In this document: positions 23,032-30,665 of the stretch, one piece after another
Numbering within the stretch: the stretch's first letter is position 1
Layout: every line of letters begins with the position of its first letter
Assembly: GCA_022652815.1 (NCBI GenBank)
Contig: JALCRR010000021.1
Coordinates: 1 to 32,187 of the forward strand
Length of the DNA stretch: 32,187 nt
Origin: Oscillibacter sp.
Lineage (GTDB): Bacteria; Bacillota; Clostridia; Oscillospirales; Oscillospiraceae
Direction of reading: 5' to 3'
Notes under the pieces: model-generated
The model's database searches: none
What the model was told of the DNA's origin: nothing
The model's input: the letters and a program-made list of their open reading frames with translations, nothing else
Program-made: the position numbers and the translations under genes

Positions 23032-24255
23032 TTATGCCGATTCACCCTTCGGCACAGTTGACAACAAGGGCGTGAGCAGCCCTGAGATGCAGGATGCCGG
23101 TTCGTCCATATCCGCCGTGCTGAGGTGGGCATAAATATCCGCTGTGGTGGAGTAATTGGCGTGTCCCAACCAAAGCTGAGTATGCTTCATGGACATTCCG
23201 CTGGACACCAGCAGACTTGCATTAGAGTGTCGAACGGAGTGTAGATGTCCTTTTTCGAGGTGAATCTTTTTCAGCAGCTTTCCAAATTGCTGTGTCAGCG
23301 TGTCAGGCTTGATCAAATCTCCCGTGGGCGTAACGCAGACAAAATTTGACCAGTCCCGATTGTACGCAGAGCGAAAGCTTTTCGCGTATTCTTTTTGTTT
23401 AGCCTGATGCTCCAGCAAGGCATCACGAACACAGGGAATCAAAGGGAGCGTGCGACGTGTGGCCGTTGTCTTTAACCGGTCGGTGATAACGGTGCGCGAT
23501 TCCCCGTTTTCGCGGGATTTATATGCCTTGTAATTGACGGAAATGGTGTTATGTTCAAAATCAATGCTGCTCCATTGCAGCGCGATGATTTCACAACGGC
23601 GAAACCCGTAGAAAGCGCCGATTAAGATGGGAATGTAGTAGGGCGTCTTTTTGACGGATTCCAGAATGGTAAAAAGCTCGTCGCGGGTGAAATATGTAGC
23701 AGGATGGCGCTGCAATTTAGGGCGGTCCACTTTTTCCATGGGATTGCGGAGAATCTGATCTTTTTGAACGGCATGTTTTAGGCAGGAGTTCATGCGTTGG
23801 TAATAGCTGATCTGGGTGCTGCTTCCGCAGCCGTCGGCACGAATCGTGTCCAAGAAATCCTCAATCAGCTGTGGTGTCAGCGTGCCGAGCGTCACCTCAC
23901 GAGGGTCGAAATAGCGACGGATACGCCCGCGAATCTGGGACATGTAGCCATCAAATGTTGTCGGTGCCAAGTTGCCTTTCTTTCGATTGAGTTCCTTTTC
24001 CATGTACTCGCTAAGCAGCATGGTATTGCCCAACTGGCGACTTTCCAACGTGAGCATGCCGGACAGACCCTGTTCGTCATACTCGCGCTTACGCTCCTCC
24101 AGAATCTTTCTGGCGCGGCGTTCGTTGTTTTTGATTGGCAGGCCGGTGGTGCGACTGATGGGCTTGCGCTTTCCGTCCACATAGGCGCAAATCACGGTGT
24201 GGTAGTAGCCTCCGCGCTTTGCCAAATACCCGGACACGGGCTTGATTGCTTTCAC
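23032..24255 (-). CDS. Tyrosine recombinase/integrase (proximal copy)
   Basis: A 407-residue paralogue of the downstream integrase with the same domain order. The catalytic set is intact: Arg in YGFRRCEIIAL, HSVRHSNASLL, GHANYSTT and Tyr in ADIYAHL. I chose GTG 24255, with AGGAGGGG upstream. A longer reading from 24384 would add 43 residues that overlap the excisionase gene and lack conservation; from GTG the N-terminus (MKAIKPVSGYLAKRGG) aligns with that of the other copy. It lies 22 bp after the excisionase stop, so xis-int is one transcript. Confidence 0.92.
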   Translation of the reverse strand: MKAIKPVSGYLAKRGGYYHTVICAYVDGKRKPISRTTGLPIKNNERRARKILEERKREYDEQGLSGMLTLESRQLGNTMLLSEYMEKELNRKKGNLAPTTFDGYMSQIRGRIRRYFDPREVTLGTLTPQLIEDFLDTIRADGCGSSTQISYYQRMNSCLKHAVQKDQILRNPMEKVDRPKLQRHPATYFTRDELFTILESVKKTPYYIPILIGAFYGFRRCEIIALQWSSIDFEHNTISVNYKAYKSRENGESRTVITDRLKTTATRRTLPLIPCVRDALLEHQAKQKEYAKSFRSAYNRDWSNFVCVTPTGDLIKPDTLTQQFGKLLKKIHLEKGHLHSVRHSNASLLVSSGMSMKHTQLWLGHANYSTTADIYAHLSTADMDEPASCISGLLTPLLSTVPKGESA

Positions 24256-24277
24256 AGTAGCAACCCCTCCTTTTTTA

Positions 24278-24499
24278 TCATTTGAGATGCTGTTCAGGCT
24301 GACCGATGATATATTCAATGAGCCGCAGCTTTGGGATTTTATAGGAACCGGAAAGCTTGAGACCAAACAGTTCCCCACGGTCAATCATTTTATAGACCTG
24401 ATGGCGGCCAATGCTCAGAATTTTTGCGGTTTGCTCCGCTGTGAGAATATCGGGATATTCCGTCAGCATGAGCGGATAGGCACGTTCTGCTTTTGTCAT
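24278..24499 (-). CDS. Excisionase-family helix-turn-helix protein
   Basis: A 73-residue winged-HTH protein of the excisionase/MerR-like DNA-binding family: DILTAEQTAKILSIGRHQVYKMIDRGEL, then a K/P-rich wing (SGSYKIPKLRLIEYI). Such proteins bend attachment-site DNA and steer the integrase towards excision. The start is ATG 24499, with GGAGG 8 bases upstream; a longer open frame to 24682 has no ribosome site and a poorly structured extension. It is the first gene of the xis-int transcript. Confidence 0.88.
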   Translation of the reverse strand: MTKAERAYPLMLTEYPDILTAEQTAKILSIGRHQVYKMIDRGELFGLKLSGSYKIPKLRLIEYIIGQPEQHLK

Positions 24500-24684
24500 A
24501 GGCAGTGCCTCCTTTTCTTTGATCATATGTAAAATTGCCGCGCTACCCGCATCCCGTTCCTGGCTATGGGTCTCATAGCCGTATGTCCGGTCTTGGTATG
24601 CTCTCTTGGCCATACAAGGTAATCGCATACTTCCCCAACCTCGGTATCCAATGCGGGCGGTCATGCTGTTTTCAAGGTTCAAAT

Positions 24685-24719
24685 GTGTAATATTAAATAA
24701 ATTAGATTTGATATTACAC
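24685..24719. promoter_or_regulatory. Operator-like inverted repeat at the xis-int start site
   Basis: GTGTAATAT (24685-24693) and ATATTACAC (24711-24719) are perfect 9-bp arms with a 17-base A/T spacer. They cover the predicted transcription start of the xis-int promoter. The regulator is unknown; the excisionase is one candidate. Confidence 0.6.
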
Positions 24720-24723
24720 GGCC

Positions 24724-24752
24724 ATTATATAGCAGATTGCTTTACATTGCAA
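24724..24752 (-). promoter_or_regulatory. Promoter of xis-int (minus)
   Basis: On the minus strand TTGCAA (24752-24747), 17 bp and a perfect TATAAT (24729-24724). Confidence 0.72.
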
Positions 24753-24765
24753 GATGTGTTAAACT
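24737..24765 (+). promoter_or_regulatory. Promoter of the DUF6076-like gene (plus)
   Basis: TTGCTT (24737-24742), 17 bp and TAAACT (24760-24765) with an extended TGT. Its elements interleave with those of the opposite xis-int promoter, so the two probably compete. Confidence 0.5.
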
Positions 24766-24814
24766 ATTTCCTGTCAACAATAAAAGTACACAGTGTGTAG
24801 AGGGGGGGATTGCG

Positions 24815-25939
24815 ATGAGTTGGTATCGTATGGCGCTTGAAAATGGAACAGAGCTTTTGGAGACTTGGGAAGGCAATCGTGTTGAACGAAAAGCCGGCCT
24901 GTGTATCATCGCTTTCTTGGATGTAGATTGGGCATATTGGGAGCAGCAATGTGATGAGCTTCGATCTGGAAATACAAAGAAAGTGTGGAAACCGGCGGCG
25001 CTCCTCTATCAGCGACTTTGCAACGAGATCGGCTCGCTACATCCTGTACTGGAAGTTTTTGCGCGTAATCAGCTGATTGGCGATATAAAGAACCTTTTGA
25101 TGGAGCGCTTCACAGCAGACACGAATATCCCTGAGTGGCGTTATGTGGACGCGCTGGAAAAAGGACAGCCTCCGGTCAAAATACAAGAAGAGCTACCGAG
25201 ACTGTTTTTGCGGCAGTGGTCTGGTCGATTTTCTGCCTTTACAGCGATTCAGAAAAAGATAGTGGTGCTGTTGGACGCGGTGTATGACAACACAGAGAAG
25301 CGAAAGGATCTGTCTGTGCTGCAACGCTATTATTTGATGCGGCAGGAAAACCGGGAGTATCCAATCATGTCTCGCCAGTTATATGCCACGCTGAAAACGC
25401 AATTCCGTCTCTCGATTGACGGGAAACTTTGCGAGGATGAAGATCCATGCGTAGTCGCATCTTTCGATTGGGCGCGTTTAGCAGAAAAGAACATCTCCGC
25501 CCACACCTATCAGACGACCGACCATCTGGAGGCGCTGGTGTTGTGGGAGTTGGACGATATGGCTGCAAACGGCAGGCCCATGCGCCGATGCGACTACTGC
25601 GGTCGTTATTTTCTGCCGTACTCCGTGGCAAATTGCTACTGCGACCGTCCAGTGGACGGAAATCCCGAAAAGACCTGCAAAGAGGTGGGCGCAGCCACAA
25701 AGCACCAGAAGGAAGTCAATGCGGATGCTGCCAAGAACCTGTATAGGAAAGTTAATAATCGAACGCAGCAGGCGGCAAAGCGGTATGAATCAAAGCACCC
25801 GGATGTGCGGAAAGTCAACTATCGAAACTGGCAGTATGAGGCCAGACAGCTGCTGGAGCAGGTGGGCGCCGGTACGCTGGATTATGAGACCTTTGCTGCG
25901 GCAATCGATAAAACGCCGAAAGAGTTGCTGGGAATATAA
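24815..25939 (+). CDS. DUF6076-like zinc-binding protein, unknown function
   Basis: A 374-residue soluble protein starting at ATG 24815 after a G-rich ribosome site (AGGGGGGGA); an upstream in-frame start at 24737 lies inside the promoter. The first 260 residues are helical and unrecognised. At about 265-300 a cysteine cluster reads RRCDYCGRYFLP, CYCDRP and KTCKEVGA, a zinc-ribbon-like arrangement seen in Firmicute DUF6076 proteins, followed by a basic helical tail with repeated Tyr/Arg. No catalytic residues are evident. It is divergent from xis-int, the usual place for cargo or control genes of integrated elements. Nucleic-acid binding is a guess from the zinc cluster and basic tail. Confidence 0.7.
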   Translation: MSWYRMALENGTELLETWEGNRVERKAGLCIIAFLDVDWAYWEQQCDELRSGNTKKVWKPAALLYQRLCNEIGSLHPVLEVFARNQLIGDIKNLLMERFTADTNIPEWRYVDALEKGQPPVKIQEELPRLFLRQWSGRFSAFTAIQKKIVVLLDAVYDNTEKRKDLSVLQRYYLMRQENREYPIMSRQLYATLKTQFRLSIDGKLCEDEDPCVVASFDWARLAEKNISAHTYQTTDHLEALVLWELDDMAANGRPMRRCDYCGRYFLPYSVANCYCDRPVDGNPEKTCKEVGAATKHQKEVNADAAKNLYRKVNNRTQQAAKRYESKHPDVRKVNYRNWQYEARQLLEQVGAGTLDYETFAAAIDKTPKELLGI

Positions 25940-25941
25940 AA

Positions 25942-25972
25942 AAACAGCACTCGCCGCAGGCGGGTGCTGTTT
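25942..25972 (+). terminator. Terminator of the DUF6076-like gene
   Basis: A 14-bp stem (25942-25955 with 25959-25972, one G-T pair) closes a GCA loop 3 bp after the stop, with A-rich 5' and T-rich 3' flanks. Confidence 0.85.
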
Positions 25973-26027
25973 GCAATGTGCCGATAACATGATACTGCGG
26001 GAATGCCCTTGGAACCGGCAAGTTACA

Positions 26028-26056
26028 TTGACTTTGCAGATTGATTCCACTACAAT
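26028..26056 (+). promoter_or_regulatory. Promoter of the hsdM remnant
   Basis: TTGACT (26028-26033), a 17-bp spacer and TACAAT (26051-26056), about 120 bp upstream of the ATG. Confidence 0.7.
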
Positions 26057-26175
26057 AACAATAAAATATCTACAAAAATATTGCATTTTTTACATAAACA
26101 TTGCTGCTTTCACCGGACACGCAAAAAGCGGCGGGACAGATGAAAATAAAAAACGATTGCGGGGAGAAAACAATC

Positions 26176-26928
26176 ATGATTGATAACAAAAAAGAGCAGG
26201 AGCGGGACGAGCTCCACCGCGCCATTTGGGCCATTGCTGATGATTTGAGAGGCAGCATTGACGGCTGGGACTTCAAGTCCTATGTCCTGGGCATCATGTT
26301 CTACCGTTACATATCCGAAAACCTGACCAGCTATATCAACGCCGACGAAATTGCGGCGGGCAATACTGATTTCAATTACGCCAAGCTCACCGACGCGGAA
26401 GCCGAGGAAGCGCGGGCGGATCTGGTGAAAACCAAGGGCTTTTTCATCCTGCCGTCGCAGCTGTTCCAGAACGTGCGAGCAAAGGCCAAGAGCGATGAAA
26501 ACCTGAACATGACGCTGGAAAACGCCTTCAACAGCATCGAGGACTCTGCCAAGGGCAGCGAGAGCGAGGACGACTTCGCCGGTCTGTTTGACGACATCGA
26601 CGTCAACAGCAACAAGCTGGGCGGCAGCGTTGCCAAGCGCAACGAAAAACTGGTGAAGCTGTTGGACGGCATCGGCGACATGAAGCTGGGCGACTACCAG
26701 GAAAACACCATCGACGCCTTTGGAGACGCCTACGAATATCTCATGAGCATGTACGCCTCCAACGCCGGTAAAAGCGGCGGCGAGTTCTTCACGCCCCAGG
26801 AGGTTTCCGAGCTTTTGACCCGCATTGCCATTGCCGGAAAAAACGAGGTCAACAAGGTCTATGATATGATTTTGCAGAGTTTGATACAATTTAATTATTT
26901 TCTTGACAGTCTGCCCCTTACAGGGTAA
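26176..26928 (+). pseudogene. hsdM: Truncated type I restriction-modification methyltransferase (HsdM)
   Basis: The first 230 codons match the HsdM N-terminal domain and the lead-in to the methylase domain (AIADDLRGSIDGWDFKSYVLG, AFGDAYEYLMSMYASNAGKSGGEFFTP, ending at NKVYD). In intact proteins VYDPACGSG follows, the SAM-binding motif I. Here homology stops at about 26865 and 20 unrelated residues lead to a stop. Motif I, the catalytic NPPY motif and the C-terminal half (about 270 residues) are lost, and no hsdS or hsdR is in view. GGGGAG and a good promoter precede the ATG. It cannot be an active methyltransferase. The abrupt end indicates an insertion or deletion junction. Confidence 0.88.
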
Positions 26929-26931
26929 GTT
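26903..26931 (+). promoter_or_regulatory. Possible promoter just past the hsdM breakpoint
   Basis: A perfect TTGACA (26903-26908), 17 bp and a weak TAAGTT (26926-26931). Confidence 0.4.
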
Positions 26932-26951
26932 GAGCTTATGCAGGGCAAGTT
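26921..26951 (+). repeat. Two 11-bp direct repeats with 20-bp period
   Basis: CAGGGTAAGTT (26921-26931) and CAGGGCAAGTT (26941-26951) are two helical turns apart, close to the hsdM breakpoint. They could be recombinase or regulator binding sites at the end of an inserted element. Confidence 0.5.
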
Positions 26952-26957
26952 TGTAGA

Positions 26958-26981
26958 AGCCGGGACTGCCCGGCTGTTTTT
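26958..26981 (+). terminator. Small hairpin with T run
   Basis: AGCCGGG (26958-26964) pairs with CCCGGCT (26969-26975), followed by GTTTTTA. It may be a terminator or attenuator downstream of the possible promoter at 26903. Confidence 0.55.
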
Positions 26982-27264
26982 ATATTGGGAGGAAATGTGG
27001 ATGGCATTTGCAAAGAAGCAGATCGCGGATTATGAGTAGTCCTGCCACCTGCGCGACATCAAAAACAACCCAATCCGATGACATGGACTCTTGCGTGTTA
27101 TCTGACCCGCCTTAGCGCAATATTTTGGTTTTCAACGTCCACTTAGACTATGGTGACAACTGTGCCGATAATCTACTCTATAAGACCGTGTTCAAGATGG
27201 TGTTTTGAGCCTTTTGAGCAAGAGCAGAATTGTACGCAATATAGCATTTATGGGAGGGCTGAAA
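26982..27264. other. Remnant sequence between hsdM fragment and helicase gene
   Basis: GGGAGG precedes a 14-codon open frame (MWMAFAKKQIADYE then TAG, 26998-27039) that looks like the start of a gene lost to mutation or deletion. The rest, to the helicase ribosome site, shows no gene or clear promoter. Confidence 0.4.
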
Positions 27265-30261
27265 ATGGAATTTGAAAAAAAGAAAGTAGGGGAAAAGAAT
27301 TTTATTGCCCACGCTCCGGAAGGAACTGACTGGATAAGTGCAGACGATATTCTAACTTCATGGAGAAACAATAGCTTCAACCTTCCAGAGAGTAGGTCTG
27401 ATACCGATGCAGGCTTCCGTTCGGCTCAGTTGGGTGCCATTTATGCGATTAAGTCGCATTGGACGGTATCTTCTTCTGCTGCAACAGTTGTTATGCCCAC
27501 CGGAACGGGAAAAACCGAGGTCATGATAGCCACGGTCGTATCAGAATGTTGCGCAAAAACCTGCGTCGTCGTTCCAAGTGACCTATTGCGAAAACAAACT
27601 ATTAAACGATTTTGCACGCTTGGAAAACTGCGGGAAATCGGCGCTATTAACGAAAAATTTGAAAATCCGGTAGTTGGATGTCTTATATCCTCTCCTAAAG
27701 ATATCGCTGAACTACAAGATTTACTCAGCAGAAGCAACCTGGTTGTAACAACAATGTCGTTGCTGAATTCAGGATTCTTTAAGGATGAATTCACCCGACT
27801 TTTGGCCTCGACTTGCGATACGTTAATTATTGATGAAGCACATCATGTCCCTGCCAACTCTTGGAAACAAGTAAAAAAAGCGTTCGAACGCATTAGATGC
27901 TTACAGTTTACTGCCACGCCATTCCGTAATGACGGAAAAAAGATTGATGGCGATATCATCTATAATTTTCCGCTTGCTCTTGCCCAGGAACGTGGATACT
28001 TCAAACCGATAAACTTTTACCCAATCTACGAATTTGATAGTGATAAAAAAGATTTGTCGGTAGCGTCAAAAGCAGTTGAACTTCTTGAAGCTGATATTGC
28101 AAAAGGTTTCCCTCATTTGTTATTGGTTCGAGCCTCTACTCAGGGGCGCGCAAGAGCATTATTTGAGAGTGTATACCAAAAGAACTATGCCCAATACTCG
28201 CCGGTTCTAATTGTTAGCGGAAACTCAGCAACTAATAACAAGGCAGCGCTTCAGAGTGTTAATGATGGAATCTCAAAGATTATAGTTTGCGTTGATATGT
28301 TTAGTGAGGGAATAGATATTCCGCAGTTGAAAGTATGTGCGATCCACGACAAATACAAGTCCTTACCTATAACAATGCAATTCATCGGTCGCTTTGCCAG
28401 AACCCAGACCGACCTCGGTGAAGCGTCTGTCGTCGCAAATATTGTTGATGATGATATTCAGGAGTCTTTGGAGGACTTGTATTCACAAGATGCAGACTGG
28501 AATAAAGTTCTTAAAAACACATCGGATGAGAAAACTGGGCGCGAGGTCGAACTTCAGAAACTTGCTCGTGGGTTCACTGGTACGGAAGTAATACCGCTGA
28601 ACCAAATCAGGCCCAAAGTCAGTATGTTTATGTACACCACGACTGAAAAAGGGTGGCATTGGCAGAGGTGGAGCAGGGTTTTTAACGAGGAGAACAGTCA
28701 TCATTTTGTAAATGAGCAAGAAAAAATACTGATAATCACTGAACTCTGTACAAGCAATGTGGATTGGACGACGTGCCAAGATATTACGGACAACAATTGG
28801 AATCTGCATATTCTCTACTGGGACGAAAAGAAAAATGTGTTTTTTATCAATACAACTGATAAGGGTATCGCGGACTGTTTAGCTGAGGCTGTTTTTGACA
28901 GTTGTAAACGGATATCGGGAGAAGTAGTATTCCGCTGCCTATACGGAATCAACCGCCTTATGCTTTCTACTGTTGGACTTAAAACCGCTGTTTCGAATCA
29001 TCATATTCGTTACAGAATGTTCGCGGGCGTTGATGTTGCCGAGGGAATAGCTGGGGCGACTACAGGCACTGCAACAAAATCAAACCTGTTTGGTGTGGGA
29101 TATGAAAATGGGAATAGCATAAGCATTGGTTGTTCCTACAAAGGGACGATTTGGGCTAAGTGGGTTGAGACTATTAATTACTGGAAGAGCTGGTGTGATA
29201 AACAAGCTGAAAAAATACTAAATTCAGCTATTGATACTTCAGACGTTCTAAGAGGTGCACTCGTTCCAGAAGAAATCACAGCGCGACCTGCAGTTGTTCC
29301 TTATCGAATTGACTTTCCACCAGAAATCGAGACGGATTGGAAAGGTTCGATCACCGTCAAAACAGCATTATATGATTCCAAATCATTTCTTATGGATATC
29401 GGGCTGATTACATTTGATGAGACGACGGCATTGAGTTTTTTCGTAGGTAATGATAGCTTCAAAGAAGAGTTTACACTTAATATAACAACGGCTGGATATT
29501 CAGTTAGTCATAAAAGCGGTTCAATCATAAGCATACGTTTCAGCCGTGGCAGAGAAATGCTCCTTAAAGACTTTTTCAAAGAAAGCCCTCCAACAATATG
29601 GTTTGTGGACGGATCGTCTCTTGAGGGAAATCTCCTTGTCAAGCTAAAAACAGCTCGCCCAGTCATATTTCCAACTGCTTGTATTATCCCGTGGGACTGG
29701 TCTGGAGTCGATATTAGCAAAGAATCCCAAGGAACAGGCAGATCAGCGGATAGCATTCAATATAAACTGATTTCAGAACTGAAAGCGTCGGGCAAATACT
29801 GTCTTATCTTCGACGATGACGGCTCTGGAGAAGTGGCTGATGTCATTGCAGTTCAAGAAGACGCTACCAATAACAAACTCCTGTTTGAGCTATATCACTG
29901 CAAATATTCAGGAGCACCGCAAGCTGGGGCAAGAGTCGGCGATTTATATGAAGTTTGCGGGCAAGCAGAAAAATGCATAAAATGGGCAAGCGACGCAAAG
30001 TTCATGGTGGAACGCCTTATGAAACGCGAAAGCGACAGAATCAGCATTGGAAAACCTACGCGATATGAAGTTGGTAATAACAAGTTAATGTTTACTCTCA
30101 AAAACAAACTGAAGGTCTATTCATCAACATTTAGCGTCTATATTGTTCAGCCGGGTGTTGACAGCGCCCAAATCACCCCTGCAATGCATCAGGTGCTTTG
30201 CAGTGCGGAAGCGTACTTAAAGGATACATATGCAATTCCTCTAACGCTGATTTGCTCATAA
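27265..30261 (+). CDS. SF2 DEAD/DEAH helicase with possible C-terminal nuclease region
   Basis: A 998-residue protein starting at ATG 27265 with GGGAGG upstream (an earlier in-frame start at 27205 lacks one). Motif I is MPTGTGKTEVM (about 77-87), motif II IIDEAHH (about 188-194), motif III FTATPFRN (about 213-220), and motif VI QFIGRFART (about 372-380), so both RecA-like domains are complete. The middle 450 residues are unrecognised. Near the end, FDDDGSGEVADVIAVQ (about 850-865) and FELYHCKYS (about 874-882) suggest an Asp...Glu/Lys nuclease core of PD-(D/E)XK type; this is tentative. The gene is visibly AT-richer than the flanks and lies next to restriction-modification debris, so it is probably a transferred anti-phage gene. 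Confidence 0.85.
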   Translation: MEFEKKKVGEKNFIAHAPEGTDWISADDILTSWRNNSFNLPESRSDTDAGFRSAQLGAIYAIKSHWTVSSSAATVVMPTGTGKTEVMIATVVSECCAKTCVVVPSDLLRKQTIKRFCTLGKLREIGAINEKFENPVVGCLISSPKDIAELQDLLSRSNLVVTTMSLLNSGFFKDEFTRLLASTCDTLIIDEAHHVPANSWKQVKKAFERIRCLQFTATPFRNDGKKIDGDIIYNFPLALAQERGYFKPINFYPIYEFDSDKKDLSVASKAVELLEADIAKGFPHLLLVRASTQGRARALFESVYQKNYAQYSPVLIVSGNSATNNKAALQSVNDGISKIIVCVDMFSEGIDIPQLKVCAIHDKYKSLPITMQFIGRFARTQTDLGEASVVANIVDDDIQESLEDLYSQDADWNKVLKNTSDEKTGREVELQKLARGFTGTEVIPLNQIRPKVSMFMYTTTEKGWHWQRWSRVFNEENSHHFVNEQEKILIITELCTSNVDWTTCQDITDNNWNLHILYWDEKKNVFFINTTDKGIADCLAEAVFDSCKRISGEVVFRCLYGINRLMLSTVGLKTAVSNHHIRYRMFAGVDVAEGIAGATTGTATKSNLFGVGYENGNSISIGCSYKGTIWAKWVETINYWKSWCDKQAEKILNSAIDTSDVLRGALVPEEITARPAVVPYRIDFPPEIETDWKGSITVKTALYDSKSFLMDIGLITFDETTALSFFVGNDSFKEEFTLNITTAGYSVSHKSGSIISIRFSRGREMLLKDFFKESPPTIWFVDGSSLEGNLLVKLKTARPVIFPTACIIPWDWSGVDISKESQGTGRSADSIQYKLISELKASGKYCLIFDDDGSGEVADVIAVQEDATNNKLLFELYHCKYSGAPQAGARVGDLYEVCGQAEKCIKWASDAKFMVERLMKRESDRISIGKPTRYEVGNNKLMFTLKNKLKVYSSTFSVYIVQPGVDSAQITPAMHQVLCSAEAYLKDTYAIPLTLICS

Positions 30262-30385
30262 AAGGTATTTATAGGTATCGTTCTTCCTGAGCCGGGCTAC
30301 GCTTTATTTTCGAGGCGTGCAACTAAGCCGTCGAGTTCATAAGCAAACGTGTGCAAAAATAACACGAGAAAATTCAAATAAGGTC

Positions 30386-30417
30386 TTGACGGGGATAATG
30401 TCCCCGTAGTGTACAAT
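30386..30417 (+). promoter_or_regulatory. MerR-type promoter with 20-bp spacer and central dyad
   Basis: TTGACG (30386-30391) and TACAAT (30412-30417) are 20 bp apart, too long for unaided sigma-A use. A perfect dyad ACGGGGA-TAATG-TCCCCGT (30389-30407) fills the spacer. This is the classical layout of promoters that MerR regulators activate by DNA untwisting, and the next gene encodes one. Confidence 0.8.
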
Positions 30418-30443
30418 GCTTTTTGAAAGGAGGTGCTGCGAAG

Positions 30444-30665
30444 ATGCAGACCCAAGATGTCACAAAACTTCTCGGTATCAACCGGGAACGTATCAAGTAT
30501 TTCAAAAAGCAGAATGTTTTCACTCCTGAAAACCTGTCTTATGATAGTAAAAATGCAGAGTACACGGAGAAAGATGTCGAAGCGCTCCAGAAATTAGTTG
30601 TACTCACAAAATCCGGACTAACCTGCGGGGATAGCCTTATGCCTTTATCTCGGTCCCGTTTTTAA
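30444..30665 (+). pseudogene. MerR-family regulator, interrupted after about 63 codons
   Basis: AGGAGGT precedes ATG 30444. The product begins with a MerR winged HTH (QDVTKLLGINRERIKYFKKQNVFTPEN, then YTEKDVEALQKLVVLTKSGLTCGD), about 63 residues, and then runs into about 10 unrelated residues and a stop at 30665. MerR proteins need the rest of the wing, a dimerisation helix and an effector domain, all absent here. The end of homology (about 30630) lies a few bases from the end of a convergent serine recombinase gene, so an element has inserted into this gene. The missing part should lie beyond the other end of the element, outside the window. Confidence 0.8.

Noticed and set aside
23032-24384. 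Longer 450-residue form of the second integrase
   Set aside because: The extra N-terminus overlaps the excisionase gene and is not shared with the paralogue. GTG 24255 has a strong ribosome site.
24278-24682. 134-residue form of the excisionase
   Set aside because: The upstream part has no ribosome site. ATG 24499 with GGAGG gives the normal family length.
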